Shown here piece after piece: positions 8,773 to 14,920 of a DNA stretch of 64,000 bases. The stretch lies in the NCBI RefSeq assembly GCF_002008165.1, contig NZ_MRDM01000015.1:1-64000 (forward strand), given 5' to 3'. Position 1 is the first letter of the stretch. The number at the start of each line of letters is the position of its first letter. Made by a program: the position numbers and the translations under genes. Below the pieces are notes generated by a model. That model was not told the DNA's origin. It was given only the letters and a program-made list of their open reading frames with translations, and did no database searches. This stretch comes from Rhizobium laguerreae. Lineage in GTDB: Bacteria; Pseudomonadota; Alphaproteobacteria; Rhizobiales; Rhizobiaceae.

Positions 8773-9468
8773 ATGACGGATGCGAGCATGAACAATGGCG
8801 CACGGCGGTTCGACCGCCTCCTCTTTTGCACCCTTCTAAATGCCCTGATCGCCCTGCCCTTTGCCGCGCGGGCCGGCACGACCTCTGAGTTTGTCAGCTA
8901 TTATCAGAATGCCTATGCAGAGGGCCGCGACCTGATCCCCGGACCGCAAATACCGCTCGACACCTTGTCGATCACCACCCGGCTTGATCTGCAAACCGTG
9001 AGCCCAATAGCCGCGCTCAGCGGCGGCGCCTTTCTCGGCGCCGATGGTTCCGTGATCAAACTGGCCGGCGTCCAGGGCTGCCTCTCGACCGAGCCAATGG
9101 AATTCGCCGGAATGCCGACGACCTGTGCCATGATTTCGCTTGCGGGAATGTCAGCGGCGCTCGATGAGGCGAAGACAGGTGCCGGGGATGCATTTCCATG
9201 CCATGTTTTGGCGCAAAACCCAGGCCGACCTACCGTGCGTTATGCTGAATGTTTTTTCGTCGAGAATGGCGCGGTTCGATCGCTCTCCGAGGCGCTCATC
9301 CGCAAGGGCTTGGCGCTCGCTGCCCGTGACCGCGCCGGGCGGCCTGTGTTTCCGGAATATCTGCAAGCCGAGGAAGCCGCACGCAGTGAACGAGCCGGCA
9401 TCTGGGCGAGCGATCAGTTCGCGCACCCCAATGGCGAACGCTACCCGGTCAATTCGTCGACCAATTGA
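8773..9468 (+). CDS. Exported thermonuclease-like protein 1 of 3
   Basis: Predicted protein of 231 residues starting with a signal-peptide-like segment (FDRLLFCTLLNALIALPFAARA). The middle and end follow the staphylococcal-nuclease-like plan: GSVIKLAGVQGC, CHVLAQNPGRPTVRYAECFF, LIRKGLALAARDRAGR, then YLQAEEAARSERAGIWAS. The last segment corresponds to the family's EaxArxxrrGlW ending. The catalytic arginines of true thermonucleases are not clearly conserved, so activity is uncertain. It is the first of three tandem relatives in one transcription unit controlled from the 16-bp palindrome. ATG 8773 and ATG 8788 are both possible starts. A periplasmic role in transfer or plasmid entry is a guess. 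Confidence 0.6.
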   Translation: MTDASMNNGARRFDRLLFCTLLNALIALPFAARAGTTSEFVSYYQNAYAEGRDLIPGPQIPLDTLSITTRLDLQTVSPIAALSGGAFLGADGSVIKLAGVQGCLSTEPMEFAGMPTTCAMISLAGMSAALDEAKTGAGDAFPCHVLAQNPGRPTVRYAECFFVENGAVRSLSEALIRKGLALAARDRAGRPVFPEYLQAEEAARSERAGIWASDQFAHPNGERYPVNSSTN

Positions 9469-10118
9469 TGCGGATTGGGTTCCCTATGTTCATTTCCACG
9501 ATCACAGCTTCCGGTGTCTATGCTGCCACGACAATCATGCCGATGCTCGCCAACGCCAATGTCATGCGCGAATCGTATTTCTGGCCACCGGTCGTCCCTG
9601 TTCAGGCATCGCAAACCGACATTCCCTCGGCCGTTGACGCTGGTGGCGCCCAACCCGAATTCGTTCCGTTCCCCACGCAGGCGCAGTTCGAGACGGGCGA
9701 CACCTGGATCTCCGGCGGGCGACGCTATCGCCTCTATGGTCTGCAGGCCTGTCTTCGTGGAACCAATGTCACCGTCTCTGCCGGCGTTGTCCGGGATTGC
9801 GGAGAGCTCGATCTGATCATGGCGCAGGCGTTGATCCGAGACACGAGGCCCGTCTGCGCGACCATCAAAAATCTCGACCAGAACAACGCGGTCGTCGCAT
9901 GCCAAACGACGACAGGCCGGCATCGCTACGACCTGGCAACCTATATGATTGCCCAAGGTTGGGGATTTGCAGCCGTCGACAGCGCGGGGCAACTGATCGT
10001 TCCAGGTTACAGGGTTGCAGAGGAAAGTGCACGTTCGGCGCGCGCAGGACTTTGGGCCTATTCGGACCTGCCGCATCCGGTCTCAATTCTCCAACAACAG
10101 GCGGGAGCACAACAATGA
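9468..10118 (+). CDS. Exported thermonuclease-like protein 2 of 3
   Basis: Predicted protein of 216 residues, translationally coupled to the previous gene (its stop and this start share TGATG). A hydrophobic start (MFISTITASGVYAATTIMPM) suggests export or anchoring. The body contains DTWISGGRRYRLYGLQACLR, ATIKNLDQNNAVVACQT, YMIAQGWGFAAVDSAGQL and RVAEESARSARAGLWAYSD, the same order of elements as its neighbours. The final EeSARsaraGLW element is the best match to the thermonuclease fold. Substrate residues have drifted, and enzymatic activity cannot be claimed. Confidence 0.58.
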   Translation: MRIGFPMFISTITASGVYAATTIMPMLANANVMRESYFWPPVVPVQASQTDIPSAVDAGGAQPEFVPFPTQAQFETGDTWISGGRRYRLYGLQACLRGTNVTVSAGVVRDCGELDLIMAQALIRDTRPVCATIKNLDQNNAVVACQTTTGRHRYDLATYMIAQGWGFAAVDSAGQLIVPGYRVAEESARSARAGLWAYSDLPHPVSILQQQAGAQQ

Positions 10119-10711
10119 AAGTTGCGGCTGGCTCAATGTTATGGCTCGCAATAGCCCCGACGGCATTGTTTGCGCAAAGTCATCCATCCGATGTGCCGCG
10201 TCAGATCTACGGCAAGGTGCAGGTCGTTGATGCGACCACGTTCGAATTCGTCAAGAGCCGACAGATCGTCCGCCTGGCTGGGTATGAAGCCCCTCGCCTT
10301 GAGCAGACCGCAAAGAGCGATGGCGTGGAGTGGCCCGCCGGTCAGGTTTCGCGTGCCTGGATGATCCTCCGGACACTTGGGCAGAACGTCAACTGCGCGC
10401 CAATTGGCCGCGACACCAACAAGATCCTGATCGCCCATTGCTTTGTCGGCGAAACAAATCTGGCAGCAACGGCAATTGCGGAGGGTATCGGCTACGCATT
10501 CAACTACCGCAACGAGCCACAAGTCCCTGCCTATTTCGATATTGAGCGGAAAGCCAGGGGGCTGGGCTTTGGAGTCTGGTCGTCACCGGACCTGCTTCCC
10601 CCTTGGCTTTACACCGCATCGACTGTGGCCGCAGAGGAGTCGGACGGCCAATCACCAGAAGCCGAGACGAGCCTGCCCCTGCCTTTGCCTGTTACCCAAG
10701 CGGCTCGGTAA
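10115..10711 (+). CDS. Exported thermonuclease-like protein 3 of 3
   Basis: Predicted protein of 198 residues beginning at the ATG that overlaps the previous stop by four bases. Residues 1-21 form a signal peptide ending FAQS. The core has IYGKVQVVDATTFEFVKSRQ, IVRLAGYEAPRLEQTA, ILIAHCFVGETNLAATAIAE and IERKARGLGFGVWSSPD, again the nuclease-fold plan with a GxWs ending. A GDTL-type active-site element is replaced by VVDATTFEFV. Three divergent copies in a row suggest duplication and specialisation, perhaps for periplasmic processing or for protecting the transfer channel. Confidence 0.58.
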   Translation: MKVAAGSMLWLAIAPTALFAQSHPSDVPRQIYGKVQVVDATTFEFVKSRQIVRLAGYEAPRLEQTAKSDGVEWPAGQVSRAWMILRTLGQNVNCAPIGRDTNKILIAHCFVGETNLAATAIAEGIGYAFNYRNEPQVPAYFDIERKARGLGFGVWSSPDLLPPWLYTASTVAAEESDGQSPEAETSLPLPLPVTQAAR

Positions 10712-10736
10712 ACTCAAAGACGTGTAAGGAGATTGA

Positions 10737-11051
10737 ATGAATCGCATCTTTTGCTCCCTCGGTGTCACGGCAATTCTGCTCGTCCTCGCTCCGGTCGCGA
10801 GCGGCGCGCAAGATGGCGCCACTCCTAATCCGAGCGAGCAGCGCGATCCGGACTTTTGCGGCGCGGGCGGCGCCGGCTGCGATCCGGCGGACGTGCAGCG
10901 ATGGAAAGCGATCGGCAACAGGCTTGCCGACCTGTCATCGGCAGACCTTAGCCAATACGCTTACGCCTGCGCCAAGCATGCGGACTGGAAGAAGGAGTGC
11001 GAGACCGATCCGGTTGCTGTCCTCAAGCGACTGGGCATCGAGGGGTATTGA
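10737..11051 (+). CDS. Small exported cysteine-containing protein
   Basis: Predicted protein of 104 residues with a clear signal peptide (MNRIFCSLGVTAILLVLAPV, cleavage near ASGAQ) and AAGGAG-type ribosome site. The mature part has four cysteines in the pattern CGAGGAGC, YACAKHADWKKEC, which could form two disulfides. A WKAIGNRLADLSSADL helix lies between them. No family was recognised. It follows the three nuclease-like genes by 25 bases and is likely co-transcribed, so it belongs to the exported accessory set of this conjugation locus. Confidence 0.5.
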   Translation: MNRIFCSLGVTAILLVLAPVASGAQDGATPNPSEQRDPDFCGAGGAGCDPADVQRWKAIGNRLADLSSADLSQYAYACAKHADWKKECETDPVAVLKRLGIEGY

Positions 11052-11059
11052 GGTTCCCG

Positions 11060-11431
11060 ATGGCCAAGCGTCCCGATACCGCGGTGATTGCTGGCGCCAT
11101 CGCCCTCCTTGGTGGAATAGCGGGAGGATACGCGATCAATGAGCTGGTGCGAAGCGGCCATATCGCAAACCTGGAACAAGAGATCGCCGGGCTGAAGGAC
11201 GCGGCGCAACAACCAATGCCGGTCGACGCTCCCAACAACGAAGAGGCAAGCGCTGCGATCGCGAAGTCGGGCCGGTCGATCAGGATTTCGGAGTGCAAGC
11301 CTCGCGCGGCAATCCCCGGCGTCACCTGCACCGGCATCATCGCAACAACGTCGGGCTCGTTTGCCGGCTCGGCGCAACCAGGCGTGCTTTCCTTTGCGAG
11401 AATCGACGGCACCTGGGCGCAAATTCAATAG
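11060..11431 (+). CDS. Small membrane-anchored protein
   Basis: Predicted protein of 123 residues, starting eight bases after the preceding stop. One hydrophobic segment (VIAGAIALLGGIAGGYAI) near residues 8-25 is followed by a short coiled-coil-like helix (IANLEQEIAGLKDAAQQ). The C-terminal domain has two cysteines (ISECKPRAAIPGVTCTGII) and is probably periplasmic. No family was recognised. The tight spacing with the genes on both sides indicates a common transcript. Confidence 0.48.
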   Translation: MAKRPDTAVIAGAIALLGGIAGGYAINELVRSGHIANLEQEIAGLKDAAQQPMPVDAPNNEEASAAIAKSGRSIRISECKPRAAIPGVTCTGIIATTSGSFAGSAQPGVLSFARIDGTWAQIQ

Positions 11432-11450
11432 TCGATAACGGAGGCGAATT

Positions 11451-11996
11451 ATGAAACCATTCCTGATTATGGTCGCCGCATTGACAGCTATAGCCCTTGG
11501 TGTCCCTTCGACCGGCGCAAAAGCCGACGACGCCTCCTGGGGATGTCAGGTTCTGTTGTGTGCGGCATCGCAAAATCCGTCCTGGCACGGCGTGCCCTAC
11601 TGTGTTCCACCTATGACAAAGCTCATTGCCGCGATGAAGGAACCGGGATTTTCCTGGCCGATTTGCCATGAGGTCAAGGCCGGCAAGCCGGGGCGAGAAA
11701 ACTACGAGGATTGCCCGGCCGGAACGACGGTCGGCTATAGCTCGCAAGGCGACGGTGGCTGGCGCGGCGAGCCCGACCAGTGCATCAAAACAGTCGATGT
11801 CTGCCGATCACCGATCGAGCGCAATGCCCACACGAGACAGTCAGGTATGACGATAGAGCGCAGTTTCGGCAACGGCCATGATGGCTGCATCCAGCAAGTT
11901 GCCACGCCGCGACCGCGGCGAGCCGATCCCTATTTCTTCGATATCCCGAACGACCAAGGCGTGAAGGAAAGGTTCTGGTTTAACCTCGATCACTAA
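11451..11996 (+). CDS. Exported cysteine-rich protein
   Basis: Predicted protein of 181 residues with a signal peptide (FLIMVAALTAIALGVPSTGAKA) and a GGAGG-like ribosome site. Eight cysteines lie in the mature part (WGCQVLLCA, VPYCVPPM, PICHEV, EDCPAG, DQCIKTVDVC, DGCIQQ), suggesting a disulfide-stabilised periplasmic or surface protein. No known fold was recognised. It is the last gene of the exported-protein unit and converges on the XRE regulator gene. Confidence 0.5.
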   Translation: MKPFLIMVAALTAIALGVPSTGAKADDASWGCQVLLCAASQNPSWHGVPYCVPPMTKLIAAMKEPGFSWPICHEVKAGKPGRENYEDCPAGTTVGYSSQGDGGWRGEPDQCIKTVDVCRSPIERNAHTRQSGMTIERSFGNGHDGCIQQVATPRPRRADPYFFDIPNDQGVKERFWFNLDH

Positions 11997-12032
11997 ATTC
12001 GCGCAGGCCGATCGTGCGCTATGACAGGAAAA

Positions 12033-12374
12033 TCATGACGTGGTCTCGGGAGCTTTTTTCTTCCCTCGGCGCGCTTTCAACGCTTCTATCCGAGAGAGAT
12101 CGTCTTCGGTGACCCTGAGCAAATCCTCGATAATGACGTTCCACTCGCGCTGCATCTTGTCGAGGGTCGACAGCTTGACGTCACGCATGGCGCGGGTCAC
12201 TTGCGACATATAGGCCTCCGACACACCGAGCTGCTCGGCCAGATCCTTGTTCGACAAGCCCCGCTCGGCCTTCAATCGGCGCAGGCCGATCGCGAGCCTT
12301 TCTTGAAACGACAGCGCCTTCAATGTCGAAACGTCCACTGCGTTGCCGGACGGATCGTCTTTCACACGAGACAT
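12033..12374 (-). CDS. XRE-family helix-turn-helix regulator
   Basis: Predicted protein of 113 residues. Residues 28-80 form a Cro/C1-type domain: ERLAIGLRRLKAERGLSNKD, then LAEQLGVSEAYMSQVTRAMR, with SEAYMSQVTR as recognition helix. The lysine-rich end may help DNA binding or solubility. The ATG at 12374 is chosen because upstream codons lack a family match. It is divergent from the membrane-protein gene at 12793, and a copy of the 16-bp palindrome lies between them. This gene is the only stand-alone regulator seen near the palindromes, so it is a candidate ligand and autoregulator. Confidence 0.68.
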   Translation of the reverse strand: MSRVKDDPSGNAVDVSTLKALSFQERLAIGLRRLKAERGLSNKDLAEQLGVSEAYMSQVTRAMRDVKLSTLDKMQREWNVIIEDLLRVTEDDLSRIEALKARRGKKKAPETTS

Positions 12375-12746
12375 GGAACGCCTTCCTTGGCGGAAGATGT
12401 GCGCGATCCAGCACGACGGGACGTTTCCTTCCGGCGGCAGAGGGTACTGCCGCATCTGCTGGTCCGGGATTTGTTCGGAATTCTACTGCTCATCCAATGC
12501 CTGACGCCGGCTAGAGACCACGATGACCAAAGCGTAAACCCTTTGTTGATTAACTCTCGCTTCCAACCGTTCACAACTTCGTTACACGTCTTACACTGCG
12601 ACGATCACGCCCTGCAAGAGGATGGAAGAGCCTCCAGGGCCCCCTGGCGCGCGGCGCGCAAAACGGGGCTGTCGGCGGTCAGCACGAATTCATCTAACTC
12701 GGCCCCCATGGATTCGTCCGGTCTGCGATCTGCGATTGATCAATAA

Positions 12747-12762
12747 TTATACTGCAGTTAAA
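12747..12762. promoter_or_regulatory. Copy 2 of the 16-bp palindromic operator
   Basis: Reads TTATACTGCAGTTAAA, matching 14 of 16 positions of the consensus TTATACTGCAGTATAA. It sits 30 bases before the strong ribosome site and ATG at 12793 and upstream of the divergent XRE gene. The 12375-12746 part of this intergenic region has no recognisable gene. Confidence 0.6.
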
Positions 12763-12792
12763 CTCTTGGCGGTTGATAGAAGGAGGCTCTCG

Positions 12793-13085
12793 ATGACGTC
12801 GCTTAAAAAGGGTGGCTATCGGTTTGACTTGCGGCGGCTATGTGTGGCCACGCTGGTTCTCGGATCATCTTTTTTACCGCGCGCATCGCAATCCGAGACA
12901 GCCTCACGCTGGGCTACGCGATGATGATCCCGGTCTATGCCTTCCTTTCGGCTGTGCTCGAAGGTTCGCGCCTCGACAAAGGCGGCCGTTGGAACATACA
13001 CGCTTGGGGAGAGACGATCGTCGCTATCAGCGCGGCGATGGCAGTGGGATACCTCGGATATCGGCTCTGGCTCCTCGGCTATTGA
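12793..13085 (+). CDS. Small membrane protein needing a -1 frameshift
   Basis: The ATG at 12793 has an excellent ribosome site (AAGGAGG), but its frame ends at 12924 after 43 codons. From the slippery heptamer T TTT TTA at 12870-12876 a shift of -1 joins it to a frame that runs to 13085. The joined protein has 97 residues and two hydrophobic segments (LCVATLVLGSSFL, then TLGYAMMIPVYAFLSAVLEG) plus a third near its end (VAISAAMAVGYLGYRLWLLG). The downstream frame alone could start at ATG 12840 but has no good ribosome site. Either this is programmed frameshifting, or one T was lost from a seven-T run by mutation or sequencing error. It is followed 10 bases later by the PD-(D/E)XK-like gene. 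Confidence 0.5.
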
Positions 13086-13095
13086 AGGGTCTGAC

Positions 13096-14484
13096 ATGCG
13101 GATCGTCGTTCGCAAAAGTCCGGCCCATACACTTGCCGACCTATCCGACCGAGAGGCAACCGCGTTGCGTGCCTGGTATGGCAACGCTGCATCCAAGGAA
13201 GATGAGGCTATTGCGCTTTCGGTCATCAAACGCGCCAAAGTGATGGACGGCTGGATTGAATGCGATTGCCTCGCCGCTGGCTTGCAGCCATTGCTCGCAC
13301 CGATCCAACAGGAGCGTACATTTACGCTGCGACGACTGACCCCGAAGGAGGCGGACCCGCACCGGCATCAAGAGCGTCCAAACCATGCGCAAACGTGCCC
13401 GTTCCATGTAGACAAGGACGCTGCTCCCGCGCTGTTCGATCGTCGCTATCAGATCCGCCCGCTGCCAAAACCCGAGCGCAGCTACATCGACGCCCTTCCG
13501 GCCATTCCCAACCGTCTTGCTGATCTCTCGGACGATGATCCCACCCGATCGAGGGAACGAAACGACCGTCCTTCCAGACTTGGCGGCATCCTGTGGCGGA
13601 TGCTGGACAGGGCGGGTACAAACGTCATACCCCCGCTGCAGGACGAGCCCGATCTTACGCTGGGAGGTCAGCTATCGAGGATACGTTCCGCCGCGAGGGA
13701 GCTCAGGGTGCTGCGGACCTGGACACTGAACGCACTGATGTCGACATGGGGTGCGGATTACTGGGACCCGGCCAGCCGTTGGCAGCGGTTGCTCTGGACC
13801 TCTCGTCCGGACTGGCCGGAGAACCTTCGACGAACCGGCTTTATGTTGGTGTTTTCGAAAAGCGTTTCGGAGCAGACGATCATGCCGGCATCGTCCTCAC
13901 GCAAGATCGATGTGCTCGGTAAAGTCCGCCAGCCATTGCGTGGCGATCCCGCGCTTAGGGGTCCGTTCCTGACTTTGCTGAACGTTGATTTTCAGGACGA
14001 TGACGAGGGACCCGTGCGGGCGATCCAGGCCTATGCGCAACCGGTCTATAACGGCGACACGCTCTTTCCGGTGGAATCGGGATTCGAAAGAGACGTTTCG
14101 CATCTGCTGTTCTGGCTGCAGCAATCTCTGTTCGACGCGGTACCGGACCTTCGCATCAAGATTACCAAGCCGCTATTCGCATTGGAAACTCCGATTGGAC
14201 TGTGCAGACCGGACTTCATATTGGAGGCGTCGTATCGACGATCCCGGCCGGTGAACCTCATCGTCGAAGCCTTTGGGATGGAGACCGACGAATATCGGGA
14301 AGCCAAGGAAAGGACGCTGCCTCGCATGAAGCATCTCGGGCCGATCTTTGGCATTTTCCCCAAGGACCTCATAGAAGCGCAGGCCGCAGACACCGCCAGG
14401 CGGCTACAAGACTGGGTGATCGATCAAGTTCGTCAGGCCAGAAACAATATCTCGCCAACATCCGATGACGACATCCTGACCTGA
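13096..14484 (+). CDS. PD-(D/E)XK-nuclease-like protein with cysteine/histidine N-terminal part
   Basis: Predicted protein of 462 residues. The C-terminal third contains GLCRPDFILEASYRR and VNLIVEAFGMETDEY: an aspartate near 373 and a glutamate near 391 in strands, resembling the core of restriction-endonuclease-like folds. The usual lysine after ExK is replaced by phenylalanine-glycine, so catalysis may be altered. The N-terminal part has CDC at residues 56-58, TFTLRRL, and HAQTCPFH at 97-104, a possible metal site and similar in plan to DUF1173 proteins found on conjugative elements. It follows the small membrane gene by 10 bases and converges on the conjugation operon. Function unknown. 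Confidence 0.5.
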   Translation: MRIVVRKSPAHTLADLSDREATALRAWYGNAASKEDEAIALSVIKRAKVMDGWIECDCLAAGLQPLLAPIQQERTFTLRRLTPKEADPHRHQERPNHAQTCPFHVDKDAAPALFDRRYQIRPLPKPERSYIDALPAIPNRLADLSDDDPTRSRERNDRPSRLGGILWRMLDRAGTNVIPPLQDEPDLTLGGQLSRIRSAARELRVLRTWTLNALMSTWGADYWDPASRWQRLLWTSRPDWPENLRRTGFMLVFSKSVSEQTIMPASSSRKIDVLGKVRQPLRGDPALRGPFLTLLNVDFQDDDEGPVRAIQAYAQPVYNGDTLFPVESGFERDVSHLLFWLQQSLFDAVPDLRIKITKPLFALETPIGLCRPDFILEASYRRSRPVNLIVEAFGMETDEYREAKERTLPRMKHLGPIFGIFPKDLIEAQAADTARRLQDWVIDQVRQARNNISPTSDDDILT

Positions 14485-14530
14485 ACATCAATTGTGGTCG
14501 TCGCCATTTTCCGCAGCGTCTGATTGGCCT

Positions 14531-14863
14531 TCACCGGACAGCGCTCAGCTCGACTCTCGCGGCATCGAGGAGCGCCTGTTGGATGATCACCAGCACCTCG
14601 GGTGGGCAAGTTCCGAACATGCGCGAGACGAGGTCGTCAGCCAGTTCTGTGATCGTGGGCGTCAGCCTCGCCGGCGCCGACTTGTCGATCGCATCCTCAC
14701 CATCGCCCTCCAGGTCAACCTCGGCTCCGATCGTTTGCCTTTCCATCTCGCGCTCCTTCACCATCAGCCAAAAGCCGGCGTCAGCCTTGGCGGCAGCGAC
14801 AATTCGTTCGAGATGACCATTTTTTGAAATATCGCCGTGTAAGAAATGTCGGATCTCACCCAT
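14531..14863 (-). CDS. Small protein at the end of the conjugation operon
   Basis: Predicted protein of 110 residues, acidic and mostly helical (HLERIVAAAKADAGFWLMVK, then ITELADDLVSRMFG and VLVIIQQALLDAARVELSAV). No signal peptide or membrane segment is seen. It begins 57 bases after the TraG/VirD4 stop on the same strand and is probably the last gene of the long virB-like operon. No family was recognised. An open frame extends upstream of the chosen ATG, but without family support. Confidence 0.5.
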   Translation of the reverse strand: MGEIRHFLHGDISKNGHLERIVAAAKADAGFWLMVKEREMERQTIGAEVDLEGDGEDAIDKSAPARLTPTITELADDLVSRMFGTCPPEVLVIIQQALLDAARVELSAVR

Positions 14864-14920
14864 GTATTGTTCTCCCTGGCAGATGGGGACGCAGTGTTGC
14901 GTTTGCGGGCTACGTCGCAT

